From Novosphingobium sp. JCM 18896 (lineage in GTDB: Bacteria; Pseudomonadota; Alphaproteobacteria; Sphingomonadales; Sphingomonadaceae): 64,000 nucleotides of DNA. The position numbers were made by a program, and so were the translations under genes. The stretch is from NCBI RefSeq assembly GCF_025938095.1, contig NZ_JAPCZF010000003.1, forward strand, positions 682,001 to 746,000, written 5' to 3'. Below, in pieces: positions 19,153 through 27,913 of this stretch; positions within the stretch are counted from its first letter, which is position 1, and each line of letters begins with the position of its first letter. Under the pieces are notes generated by a model that worked only from the letters and a program-made list of their open reading frames with translations, searched no databases and was not told the origin of the DNA.

Positions 19153-20553
19153 TTACTCCCAGCCGCCGCCGAGGCTGAGGAAGACCGCGACCTGATCGTC
19201 GACGAGCTGCGCTCGCGCCGTCGCGCTGGCCAGTTCGGCGCCGGCGTAGCTACGCTGCGCGTCGAGCAGCGCGAGGAAGTCGCCGCGGCCGAAGCGGAAC
19301 AGCTTGCCGGCTTGCTGGGCCGAGCGCGCGGCGCTGGCACTGGCGCGCGCGAGGGCTTCGGCGCGCTGGGCGTCGCGGCGATAAGTCTCGAGCGCGGTCT
19401 CGGTCTGGCGCAGGGCCTCGATCACGCTGCCGTCGAAGCCCGCGAGGTCGGCCTGGACCTGGGCGTCGGCCTGGGCGATCCGCGCCTTGACCACGGGGCG
19501 GTTGGGGAACGACCAGCTCAGCAGCGGCCCGAGGCTGAACCCGAACGAGGTGCCGCCACCGAGATCGCTGAGCGGGCCGGATAGGCCGACCGAGCCGCCG
19601 ATCGAGACCTGCGGATAGAGCTCGGCCATGGCCACGCCGACGCGCGCAGTATCGCCGGCGAGGCGGCGTTCTGCCTGGCGGATGTCGGGCCGCCGCCGGA
19701 TCAGCGCGGCGCCGTCGCCGGTGGGCAGCGGGTGGCGCAGCGCGGGCAGACTGGCGCAGTTGGCGACGGCCGCGGGGTAGTCGGCCGGCGCGCGGCCCAG
19801 CAAGGTCGCGAGCAGGTAGAGCGCCGACTGGCGCTGTCCCTCGATCCCCGGCAGGGCGGCGGCGCTGGTCTCGGCCGCGGTCTCGGCGCGGCTGACGTCG
19901 AAGGCCGTGCCGCGCCCGCCGCGCGCGAGGCGCCGCGTCGCCAACGCTGTGTCGCGCTGCAGCGCGACGACCTTGCGGTTGACGCCGAGCAGATAGTTCG
20001 CTGCGCAGACCTGGGCATAGGCGCGCGCCGTGGCCGCGGCGACGCCGACGCGTACGAAGTCGCGCGCCGCGACGCTGGTCTCGACGTCGGCGCGGCTGGC
20101 CTCGATCGCGCGGCCGATGCGGCCGTTGAGATCGAGCGGATAGGCCGCGACCAGGCCGAAGTCGTAGCCCAGCGTGCCCGGCAGGCTTCGCCCCGTTCCC
20201 GAAGGCCGCGCGAGGCTGGCGCCGCCATCGATCGTGGTCGACACGGTCCGCCCGGCTTCGGCCTCGCGCAACACGGCCTCGGCCCGCGCGAGGTTGGCCT
20301 GGGCGACGCGCAGGTCGGTGTTGGCGGCGAGCGCCTGCTCGACCAGTCCGTCGAGCGCGGGATCGTCGTAGAGCCGCCACCAGCGATCGGGCAGCGGCGC
20401 GGTCGGATCGAAAGCCGGCCCTGCCGCCGAAGCGAAAGCCCCGGTCGCAGTCGGGGCGGTCGCCATCGATTGCGCTGGCGGCGCATAGTCGGGCCCGGCC
20501 GTGGCGCAGGCCGACAGCGCAAGCGCAAGCACCGGGGCCAGCACCTTACGCAT
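19153..20553 (-). CDS. NodT-type outer membrane efflux lipoprotein (TolC-like)
   Basis: 466 residues. The lipoprotein signal MRKVLAPVLALALSAC places lipidation at Cys16, and GPDYAPP follows as in NodT/OprM proteins. Two outer membrane factor repeats cover about residues 60-250 and 265-460, including RRPDIRQAERRL, the hallmark of this family. It forms the outer-membrane channel of a tripartite pump. It is the last gene of a minus-strand operon and its start overlaps the adaptor gene's stop by 8 bases. It converges with the giant RTX gene; whether it also serves secretion of that protein is unknown. Confidence 0.93.
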   Translation of the reverse strand: MRKVLAPVLALALSACATAGPDYAPPAQSMATAPTATGAFASAAGPAFDPTAPLPDRWWRLYDDPALDGLVEQALAANTDLRVAQANLARAEAVLREAEAGRTVSTTIDGGASLARPSGTGRSLPGTLGYDFGLVAAYPLDLNGRIGRAIEASRADVETSVAARDFVRVGVAAATARAYAQVCAANYLLGVNRKVVALQRDTALATRRLARGGRGTAFDVSRAETAAETSAAALPGIEGQRQSALYLLATLLGRAPADYPAAVANCASLPALRHPLPTGDGAALIRRRPDIRQAERRLAGDTARVGVAMAELYPQVSIGGSVGLSGPLSDLGGGTSFGFSLGPLLSWSFPNRPVVKARIAQADAQVQADLAGFDGSVIEALRQTETALETYRRDAQRAEALARASASAARSAQQAGKLFRFGRGDFLALLDAQRSYAGAELASATARAQLVDDQVAVFLSLGGGWE

Positions 20554-21451
20554 GACGGCAGGTCCCCGCGGCCTTGTCGTCCCAGCGCGCCGGCTCGACC
20601 GTGACCGTCGCGGTGCGGCCGGCGATCAGCCGCGTGTCGGCGGGGACGTGGTCGAGTTTCACGCGCACGGGAATGCGCTGCGCCAGCCGCACCCAGGAGA
20701 AGGTCGGGTCGACCGTGGGCAGGAGGTTGCCGCTGTCGCTGCGCGTCGGGTCGTTGATGCCGTAGGCGATCGAATCGACATGGCCCGAGAGGTCGCTGGC
20801 CTCACCCATCAGCCGCACCTGGACGCGCGCGCCCTGGCAGATCATCGGCAGCTTGGTCTCCTCGAAATAGCCTTCGATGCGCAGTGAATCGCGATCGATC
20901 AGCGCCATCGCCTGCTGCCCCGCAGCGACGAAATCGCCGGGATGGAGATCGAGGTTGGTAACCACGCCGTTGACCGAGGCGTGGACCCGCGTGCGCTTGA
21001 GGTTTAGCGCGGCCGCGTCGCGCAGGCTCAAGGCCTGGGCCAGCGCCGCCTGGGCCGTGGCTACCCCGGCGACATTCTGTTCGTGCGCCTCGGTCGCGAC
21101 GAGATCGCCGAGCGCGAGATCGCGGTTGGCGGTGCGGCGCGCCTGGCCCAGGGTCGCCTGGGCGCTTGCGACCTGCGCGTTCGCCTGCTGGAGCGCCAGC
21201 GCATAGCGCGGCGTGTCGATGACGAAGAGCAGGTCGCCCGCCTTGACCGGCTGGTTGTCGTGTACCGCGACTGAGGTGATCAGCCCGCCGATATCGGGCG
21301 TCACCCGCACCACATCGGCGCGCACGCGGCCATCGCGCGTCCACGGGCTGCGCTCGTAGTGGTTCCACATCCACACCGCGACGACCAGGGCGGCGATCAC
21401 GATGACGATGGTGGCGGCGCTGCGGGTCAAGGTGGCGGTCAGCTTGTTCAT
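20546..21451 (-). CDS. HlyD/EmrA-family periplasmic adaptor (AaeA-like)
   Basis: 301 residues with one N-terminal membrane anchor (about residues 10-30). The biotinyl-lipoyl-like hairpin starts at VTPDIGGLITSVAVHDNQPV and ends at GVVTNLDLHPGDFVAAGQQ, with a short coiled coil between, followed by a beta-barrel containing GYFEETKL. This short adaptor with adjacent DUF1656 and FUSC genes is the AaeA type, linking the inner-membrane FUSC protein to the outer-membrane channel. It overlaps both neighbours by 4-8 bases, so translation is coupled. Confidence 0.93.
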   Translation of the reverse strand: MNKLTATLTRSAATIVIVIAALVVAVWMWNHYERSPWTRDGRVRADVVRVTPDIGGLITSVAVHDNQPVKAGDLLFVIDTPRYALALQQANAQVASAQATLGQARRTANRDLALGDLVATEAHEQNVAGVATAQAALAQALSLRDAAALNLKRTRVHASVNGVVTNLDLHPGDFVAAGQQAMALIDRDSLRIEGYFEETKLPMICQGARVQVRLMGEASDLSGHVDSIAYGINDPTRSDSGNLLPTVDPTFSWVRLAQRIPVRVKLDHVPADTRLIAGRTATVTVEPARWDDKAAGTCRHA

Positions 21452-21663
21452 AGGTGGTATCCCAGGAGCGGAACGATCCAGGCGAGCAGGCCGAGCGTCA
21501 GCACGAACAGGCTGAGATCGACGAGCGCGCGGTAGGCGACGAAGCGATAGAGGCCGAACATGCCGATCAGGCGCGTCAGCAGGAACGACAGCGCCATGGC
21601 GGCGAGCGCGAGCACGAGCAGTGTCGGCACGAAGACGCCGCCGAGCGAGACTTCCCCGGTCAT
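21448..21663 (-). CDS. DUF1656 small membrane protein (AaeX-like)
   Basis: 71 residues with two hydrophobic helices (about 12-30 and 46-66). The start MTGEVSLGGVFVPTLLVLAL is typical of DUF1656 proteins, which are nearly always encoded between FUSC and HlyD genes. It is probably a small subunit or assembly factor of the pump; its exact role is not established. It overlaps each neighbour by 4 bases. Confidence 0.88.
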   Translation of the reverse strand: MTGEVSLGGVFVPTLLVLALAAMALSFLLTRLIGMFGLYRFVAYRALVDLSLFVLTLGLLAWIVPLLGYHL

Positions 21664-23708
21664 GCCACTGCCCTCCGGTAGCCAGGGGCTTCGGGGAACA
21701 GGTTGCGGCGCAGGCTGACGAGGCCGAGCGTCGCGTCGCGGCGCACGGCTGGCGCGGGGTTGGTGGTGAAGGCGCCGATCGCCGCGTCGATATCCGCGAG
21801 CAGCGTCGGGCCGGCCGGCACGGGCGCGTCGGGATCTAGCCCGCGATAGTAGTCGCCGACGCCGGCGAGCACGCCGTTCAGCGGCGCGCCCTGGTCGGCC
21901 GGCAGGTCGAAGCGGAGCTGGCGCAGCTCGCCGATCGCGACGCCGGTGCGCAGGTCGCGCAAGGCGTCATAGAGCGGCTGGCCGGTCTCCTGGCCGACCG
22001 CGGCGAGCCGCGGCGCGAGCAGGCCGATGCGGTCGAGCATGCGGTTGATCCAGCCGCGCAGGTCGGGCGGGGCCATCAGGTTGGCGCGCGCGGCGATGTC
22101 GGCCCAGCCGGAGCGGACGGTCCTGCGGATCGCACCCCTTGCCCCGGCCGACTGCAGCAGCCCGACCATGACGATCGAGAACCAGATGCCGATGAGCTGC
22201 GCCAGCGAGCCGTTTGCGAAGCCCACGAACTCGTTGACGTAGCGCTCGGACAGCAGCGCCGGGCTGCCCATGCCCATCATCGCGGGCAAGGCGATGCCAC
22301 CATAGCGCGGCGAGGCCATCAGCGCGCCGCCTGCGAGCAGGACTGGCGCGAAAGCCGCGGCGAGCATCGGGAAACCGTCGAGCCTCGGCAGGATCGCGAA
22401 GCCGTAGACGGCGCCGATCAGCGAGGCGATCAGCGTGCCCAGCATGAACATCTTGAGCGGTGCCACCGGGTTGTCGGCGGCGGAGAACAGCGCGAGGAAC
22501 ACGCCTGCGAGCATCACCGCCGTGCTGCCATCGGCCCAGCCGCTCCCGATCCACAGCGCGCAGCCGGCAAGCACGGTGACGAAGGCGCCGAAGGCTGCGC
22601 GCGCCGCGCCGGCATAGTCGCGGTGAAGCTCGCGGTTGCGCCGTCCTTCGAGCAGTTCGGCGACTCTCGGCGTCACCGGCTGGCGGCTGTGGCTGATCAT
22701 CTGGTCGCGCAGGTCGCGGCAGTCGCGATGGACTGCAATCAAGGTCGCGAGCCGCGCGAGGAAGCTCAGCCGCAGCATGCCGCGCCAGTCGGTGCGCGGG
22801 TCGGCGGCGGGTTCGAGCGCCGTGCAGCGGTCGATCAGCGCCGCGGCGGTCGCGGCGCGCTCGGCGCGGTCCTCGGGGATCGCCGCGAGCCAGCGGCGCG
22901 CATCGATCACGAGCGCTGCCACCTGCCGGCGCACGCGCCCGCCCTCCTGCCGGAAGGTCTCGAGCCGGTCCTGCGTCGCCGCGCCCAGTGGCAGCAGCAG
23001 GGAGAGCTGGTCCTGCATCGCGCGGACCGTGCGCACGCGCGGCGCCTGGCGCGAGATGTCGAAGGGCAGGTGGATCGAGAGCTGGTGCAGCTCGGTGACG
23101 TCCTGTGCCAGGCGGCGGCGCTCGGCCGCCAGTTCGGGCACGGGCTCCATGGCGATGGCGTCGCGCGACCAGCGTTCGGCATCGGCCAGGATGCCGTCGA
23201 TCCGCGCCAACAGCAGCCCGGTGATCGAGCCGGGGAAGATCACGCCGTGGACCAGCGCGCTGCACAGGATGCCGATCGAAATCTCCTGCACGCGCAGCGA
23301 GGCGACGGTGAAGATCTCGCCCGGTGCCTCGACGCTGGGCAGGCCGATGATGCAGGCGCTGTAGCCCGCGAGCACGAACATGTAGGAGCGCGGCGTGCGG
23401 TCGAGCAGCGAGACGAAGACGCAGAGCCCCAGCCAGCTCGCGATGGCCAGGGCCAGCAGCTCGGGCGCGTTGACCAGGGTCGGAACCATGACCACCGCCG
23501 CGACCGCCCCGACGAAAGTGCCAACGAGGCGGAATACGGCTTTGGAGATGACCGCGCCGGCCAGCGGCTGCGCGACGATGAAGGCCGTCAAGAAGGCCCA
23601 ATAGGGACGTTCGAGCCCGATGCTGAAGGCGACGTAGAGCGCGAGCATCGCCGCGGCGAAGCACTTGAGCGCGAAGATCGCCGCCGGCAGGCCGAAGCGC
23701 TCAGCCAC
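21660..23708 (-). CDS. FUSC-family inner-membrane efflux protein (AaeB-like)
   Basis: 682 residues with two clusters of about five to six hydrophobic helices (about residues 10-160 and 355-510) separated by cytoplasmic helical regions, the usual FUSC duplication. The start FALKCFAAAMLALYVAFSIGLERPYWAFLTAF is conserved in this family. AaeB-type proteins export aromatic carboxylic acids; MdtO-like members export other toxic organics. Its place in an operon with adaptor, DUF1656 and OMF genes supports a complete tripartite exporter, with a MarR regulator that may sense the exported compound. Confidence 0.92.
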   Translation of the reverse strand: MAERFGLPAAIFALKCFAAAMLALYVAFSIGLERPYWAFLTAFIVAQPLAGAVISKAVFRLVGTFVGAVAAVVMVPTLVNAPELLALAIASWLGLCVFVSLLDRTPRSYMFVLAGYSACIIGLPSVEAPGEIFTVASLRVQEISIGILCSALVHGVIFPGSITGLLLARIDGILADAERWSRDAIAMEPVPELAAERRRLAQDVTELHQLSIHLPFDISRQAPRVRTVRAMQDQLSLLLPLGAATQDRLETFRQEGGRVRRQVAALVIDARRWLAAIPEDRAERAATAAALIDRCTALEPAADPRTDWRGMLRLSFLARLATLIAVHRDCRDLRDQMISHSRQPVTPRVAELLEGRRNRELHRDYAGAARAAFGAFVTVLAGCALWIGSGWADGSTAVMLAGVFLALFSAADNPVAPLKMFMLGTLIASLIGAVYGFAILPRLDGFPMLAAAFAPVLLAGGALMASPRYGGIALPAMMGMGSPALLSERYVNEFVGFANGSLAQLIGIWFSIVMVGLLQSAGARGAIRRTVRSGWADIAARANLMAPPDLRGWINRMLDRIGLLAPRLAAVGQETGQPLYDALRDLRTGVAIGELRQLRFDLPADQGAPLNGVLAGVGDYYRGLDPDAPVPAGPTLLADIDAAIGAFTTNPAPAVRRDATLGLVSLRRNLFPEAPGYRRAVA

Positions 23709-23711
23709 GGG

Positions 23712-24155
23712 TCATGACCGCTGATCGGCTATCCGCGCGGACAGCCGGTCGACCACGCGGAGCAAGGTCTCGATCTCGTCGTCGGGAATGTCCTCGAACA
23801 GCTCGACGCGCAGCGCGGCGAGGCGCGTCTCGATCTTGGCGAGGAGCTCGGCACCCTTGCCGGTGATCGAGAGGCGGTTCGAGCGCTTGTCCTCGGTATC
23901 GCGCAGCCGCTCGACCAGCCCGACTTGCGCGAGCTGGTCGAGCACGCGGACGGTGGAGGGCTGGCTGATGCCGATCTCCTGCGCGAGGTCGGTCTGGCGG
24001 GCGTCGGGGCCGAGCCGGTCGAGGTAGATCAGGCACCAGGCCATCGAGTTGGACACGCGGAATTCTGCCAGGGTGGCATCGGCCAGCTGGCGCCAGCCAC
24101 GCGTCACGATCGGCAGCTTCTGCGCCACTTCCTTCTTCATGCGGGAGCGAGTCAT
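23712..24155 (-). CDS. MarR-family transcriptional regulator of the efflux operon
   Basis: 147 residues. The winged helix includes ARQTDLAQEIGISQPSTVRVLDQL (recognition region, residues ~53-77) and the wing RDTEDKRSNRLSIT with the conserved D-x-R. Only 3 bases separate its stop from the FUSC start, so it is the first gene of the efflux operon. The start is ATG at 24155 or 24140; neither has a clear ribosome site. A perfect inverted repeat begins 4 bases upstream of 24155, so autorepression relieved by a phenolic ligand is the expected control (family knowledge plus inference). Confidence 0.9.
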   Translation of the reverse strand: MTRSRMKKEVAQKLPIVTRGWRQLADATLAEFRVSNSMAWCLIYLDRLGPDARQTDLAQEIGISQPSTVRVLDQLAQVGLVERLRDTEDKRSNRLSITGKGAELLAKIETRLAALRVELFEDIPDDEIETLLRVVDRLSARIADQRS

Positions 24156-24158
24156 TTA

Positions 24159-24174
24159 AGTTAGATAGCTAACT
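24159..24174. promoter_or_regulatory. putative MarR operator
   Basis: AGTTAG (24159-24164) and CTAACT (24169-24174) form a perfect inverted repeat around ATAG in an AT-rich patch immediately upstream of the marR-like gene. Size and position fit a MarR dimer site overlapping the promoter and translation start. Confidence 0.7.
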
Positions 24175-24301
24175 AATTAAATTTCGCAAGACGCATGTGC
24201 AAGAGAGCCGGGCCGGCAGTCCGGCTCGGATTCGATCTTCGTCAGGTTGGTTTTTGCCTCAGGCTAGAGCGCGGGCTGGGCATCCTCCGGCACCGCGCCG
24301 C

Positions 24302-24505
24302 TTACCAAGCGCGGGGGATGGAACCGATCTTCTTGGCGGTTTCCGCCTCGATTTCGTTGAGCTGGGCCTGGGTGAGGACGCCCGACGTCATCAACAGGCG
24401 CATCAGTTCGTCGGTAAGCGCAGCAAGGAAATGGAGTTCCGCGCGCTCGGCATTGCGTTCGGAGGCATCTGTATCGTCGGGCTGTTGACCTGGCGGCGCG
24501 GACAT
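24302..24505 (-). CDS. small hypothetical protein
   Basis: 67 residues, ATG at 24505 with AGGAG six bases upstream. The protein is hydrophilic and helical, rich in Glu and Ala, with the segment GVLTQAQLNEIEAETAKKIG at about residues 42-61 resembling the short helix-hairpins at the end of SHOCT-like or bacteriophage scaffold-type proteins. No secure family. It stands alone between the MarR and GGDEF-EAL genes. Confidence 0.6.
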   Translation of the reverse strand: MSAPPGQQPDDTDASERNAERAELHFLAALTDELMRLLMTSGVLTQAQLNEIEAETAKKIGSIPRAW

Positions 24506-24805
24506 CTTGCACTCCTGTGATGGAAACCGCGAAGCTATTCCAATCCGAGTGGCTTTAGCCAGAGTTCAATTCACTCGTTATCGGATCTTTCCTTCGGGCG
24601 GGCACACAATATGCGGCGATCGCGGTTCCATGGTGGTGGCTATCATCGCGACCGATCGCCCCACGCGACGGGAATTCCTGAATCCCAAGAAAATGTCGCG
24701 GCGATTCCACCTCGGGCTGCGCAGGCGGGTAGCGATAGGAGCCATTAACCCAATTCGCGTATCGACGTTAGTAGTACGAACGCGGGGTTCCGGGAGAATA
24801 GGGCG
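24506..24805. other. intergenic region, no gene seen
   Basis: 300 bases between the small minus-strand gene and the GGDEF-EAL gene. It should hold divergent promoters, but no clear repeat, hairpin or consensus promoter was found. Confidence 0.5.
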
Positions 24806-27800
24806 GTGGATCTAGGCACGGGGGGTGAAAATACCTTCTGGCACGGAAGCGAGGAGGTCGCTGGCGTCGCCGCGGTCGGCCGTGCTGCCGGCATGCCGCC
24901 GCTGGGCACGGCACCGTTCCTGTCCTTCGCGTTGGCCTCGGCGGGCGTCGGTACCTGGCAACTCGATACGGCCAGCGGCCTGTTGTCGATGGATGCGACC
25001 GCTAGCAGCCTGCTCGGCTTCGACCCGGTACCCTATTCGGGCAACACTGCCTTCGACTGGGTGGTCGAGGAGGATCGCGAGCATATCTGGCAAAGCGCAA
25101 GCCAGGCGATGGCCCAGGGTGTTCCGCATGAGGTCGAATTCCGCGTGCGGATGCCCGACGGGTCGCTGCGCTGGCTCTACAGCCTGTCGCGCCACGCCGT
25201 CGGCGAAGGGCAGGAAGGCCGCTATCTCGGCGGCATCGTCTACGACATCAGCCAGCGCAAGCGTGACCAGACCGCGCTGCGCGAACGCGAGAGGCACCAG
25301 CGCGCGATCGTCGCGAGCCTGCCCGGGGTCGCCTATCGCTGTTCGCTCGAACCCCCTTGGCCGATGGCCTTCATCGGCGGCGCGGTCGAGCAATTGACCG
25401 GCTACTCCGCCGAAGCCTTCCTTGATGGCGGGCGCGACTGGATGACCGTGGTCCATCCCGAGGACGTTGCGGACCTCACCAAGGCCGTGGCGGTAGCGAT
25501 CGATGACCAGCTTCCGTTCGAGCTCAAGTACCGCATCGTCCGCGGCGACGGCGAGGTCCGCTGGGTCCACGAGCGCGGGCGTGCAGTCTATTCGCCCGAG
25601 GGCGCGCCACTCTATCTCGACGGCTTCATCCGCGACGTGCACGAGCAGGCGCTTGCCGAGACCAAGCTCCGTGATACCGAGGAACGCTACCGCCTGGTCA
25701 GCGAAGCGGCGATGGAGGTCATCTGGGATCTCGATCTCGCGACACAGGAAATGACCTTCAACGAGGCGATCACTGCGGTCCTGCGGCATCGCCCCGAGGA
25801 CGTGCGACACACCGCGCAGTGGTGGCGCGACCAGGTCCATCCCGAGGACTACGAACGCGTTTCCAAGGCCATGGGCGATCTCGTGACCGGCGGCGACGGC
25901 CGTTATGTCGGCGAGCATCGCTTCCGCCGCGGCGACGGCACCTATGCGGACATCTACACGCGCTGTCAGGTCATGCGCGATTCCGCGGGGCGGCCCATCC
26001 GCCTGGTGGGATCGCTGATGGATCTCAGCGAGCTCAAGCTGTCCGATGCGGCGCTGCGCGAAAGCGAAGCGATCAGCCGCAGCATCGTCGATGCCAGCAT
26101 CGACTGCGTTATGCTGCTCGCGCTCGACGGCACGCTCCAGTTCATGAACCGGTCAGGCGTCAGCGGCATGGAAGTGTCCGACGTTTCGGTGCTCTACGAC
26201 CGGCCGTGGGAAGCGCTGTGGCCGACGCAGAGCCGCTCGGTCGTGCGCAAGGCGCTGGCCAAGGCGCGCGGCGGCGGCGTCGGCCGCTTCACCGCAGCGG
26301 GTAGCACGGCTTCGGGCAAGACGCGCTGGGGCGAGGTCGTGATCTCGCCCGTGCTCGGTAAGGACGGCGTGCCGGTCAAGCTCGTGGCGATCTCGCGCGA
26401 CATCACCGATCGGCGCGAGGCCGAGGACCGCCTGCGCTGGAGCGCCACGCGCGATCCGCTAACGCAATTGCCCAACCGCTCGCTGTTCCAGCGGACGCTC
26501 AACGAGGCCGTCGGGCAGGCACGCGAAAGCGCGGGCCGGATCGGCCTGCTGGTGCTCGATCTCGATCACTTCAAGCAGGTCAACGACACGCTCGGTCACG
26601 ATGCCGGCGATGCGCTGCTGCAGACCGTGGCCACGCGGCTCGAGGCGTTCTGCGCGAATGTGCCGGGCGAAACTGCGCTCGCGGCGCGTTTGGGCGGTGA
26701 CGAGTTCGCGGTGATCTTCGACGACATTGCCGATGTCGGCGAACTCGACGCACGCGCGACCGCGCTGCTCGACGAACTGCGCGAGCCGGTGACCCACGCC
26801 GGCCGCGTGCTCGATTGCCAGGCGACGATCGGTGCCGCGCTGTTCCCCGACCACGGCGAGCAGCCGGAGGACCTGCTCAAGAGCGCCGACATCGCGCTCT
26901 ACGCTGCCAAGTCGGCCCGGCGTGGCCGCGCGATGACATTCCAGCCCGAGCATCGCGCTGAACTGCAGGAGCGCCTGTCGATGGTCGGCCTCGCACGCAA
27001 TGCGCTGCGGGAAGATCGGATCATGCCGTTCTACCAGCCCAAGGTTCGGCTCGACGATCTTTCGGTATACGGTTTCGAAGCCCTGCTGCGCTGGCGCCAC
27101 GACAGCCGCGGCATCCAGTTGCCCGGTACGATCAGCGCGGCCTTCGAGGATCTCGAACTTGCCGCGGCGATCAGCGACAGCATCGTCGATCGGGTCATCC
27201 TCGACATGCGCGACTGGCTCGATCGCGGGGTTTCCTTCGGGCACGTCGCGGTCAATGCGGCCGCAGCGGAATTCCGCAGCGATGGCTTCGCGGAGAGCGT
27301 GCTCGAACGCCTCGAACGCGCGGGCGTACCGGCACACCACTTCCATCTCGAAGTCACCGAAACCGTGTTCCTCGGCCGCGGATCGGACTTCGTGCAGCGC
27401 GCGCTGAAGATGCTCAGCGATGCGGGTGTCAGCATCGCGCTCGACGATTTCGGCACGGGCTATGCTTCGTTGCGCCATCTCAAGCAGTTCCCGGTCGACG
27501 TGATCAAGATCGACCGCAGTTTCGTGCAGAACATGGAGACCGACGCCGACGACGCGGCGATCATCGAGGCCGTGCTCAACCTTGCCAAAAGCCTGAAGAT
27601 CGAGGTCGTGGCCGAAGGCATCGAGACCGCGTCGCAGGCCCTCGCGCTGCAGCGGCTGAATTGCCAGTTCGGCCAGGGCTTCCTGTTCTCGCAGGCGGTC
27701 GCGGCGAATCACGTTCCGGCGATGATTTCGGCCATGGCGCAATCGGAGATCGCCGCCGTGCTCGCGGCGGCCGGTGGTGCCAGGTGGATCGGCCCGATGC

Positions 27801-27901
27801 GGTCGCGCGCCTTCGTTGCCCCACGCGGCGAGCGGCCGTGGAACGATCTCATGCCGAAGCGGCTATCCGGTTCCAACGGCTCGCTTGGCCCGCTCGGCTA
27901 G
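24806..27901 (+). CDS. PAS-GGDEF-EAL c-di-GMP signalling protein
   Basis: 1,031 residues from GTG at 24806, preceded by CGGGAGA. Four PAS domains occupy about residues 40-535, followed by GGDEF (~540-705) and EAL (~725-985). The diguanylate cyclase signature LGGDEFAVIF is intact near residue 630. The phosphodiesterase signature FEALLRWRH (~757), the EVTET segment, DDFGTGYASL (~880) and KIDRSFV are also intact, so both activities are possible. An RxxD inhibitory site five residues before GGDEF is absent. No transmembrane segment is seen; it should be a soluble PAS-controlled enzyme. Confidence 0.93.
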   Translation: MDLGTGGENTFWHGSEEVAGVAAVGRAAGMPPLGTAPFLSFALASAGVGTWQLDTASGLLSMDATASSLLGFDPVPYSGNTAFDWVVEEDREHIWQSASQAMAQGVPHEVEFRVRMPDGSLRWLYSLSRHAVGEGQEGRYLGGIVYDISQRKRDQTALRERERHQRAIVASLPGVAYRCSLEPPWPMAFIGGAVEQLTGYSAEAFLDGGRDWMTVVHPEDVADLTKAVAVAIDDQLPFELKYRIVRGDGEVRWVHERGRAVYSPEGAPLYLDGFIRDVHEQALAETKLRDTEERYRLVSEAAMEVIWDLDLATQEMTFNEAITAVLRHRPEDVRHTAQWWRDQVHPEDYERVSKAMGDLVTGGDGRYVGEHRFRRGDGTYADIYTRCQVMRDSAGRPIRLVGSLMDLSELKLSDAALRESEAISRSIVDASIDCVMLLALDGTLQFMNRSGVSGMEVSDVSVLYDRPWEALWPTQSRSVVRKALAKARGGGVGRFTAAGSTASGKTRWGEVVISPVLGKDGVPVKLVAISRDITDRREAEDRLRWSATRDPLTQLPNRSLFQRTLNEAVGQARESAGRIGLLVLDLDHFKQVNDTLGHDAGDALLQTVATRLEAFCANVPGETALAARLGGDEFAVIFDDIADVGELDARATALLDELREPVTHAGRVLDCQATIGAALFPDHGEQPEDLLKSADIALYAAKSARRGRAMTFQPEHRAELQERLSMVGLARNALREDRIMPFYQPKVRLDDLSVYGFEALLRWRHDSRGIQLPGTISAAFEDLELAAAISDSIVDRVILDMRDWLDRGVSFGHVAVNAAAAEFRSDGFAESVLERLERAGVPAHHFHLEVTETVFLGRGSDFVQRALKMLSDAGVSIALDDFGTGYASLRHLKQFPVDVIKIDRSFVQNMETDADDAAIIEAVLNLAKSLKIEVVAEGIETASQALALQRLNCQFGQGFLFSQAVAANHVPAMISAMAQSEIAAVLAAAGGARWIGPMRSRAFVAPRGERPWNDLMPKRLSGSNGSLGPLG

Positions 27902-27913
27902 ACCGCGCGGCGA

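Noticed and set aside
22623..23717. 364-codon plus-strand frame opposite the FUSC gene
   Set aside because: Charged low-complexity translation with no domain; the FUSC gene on the other strand explains the open frame.
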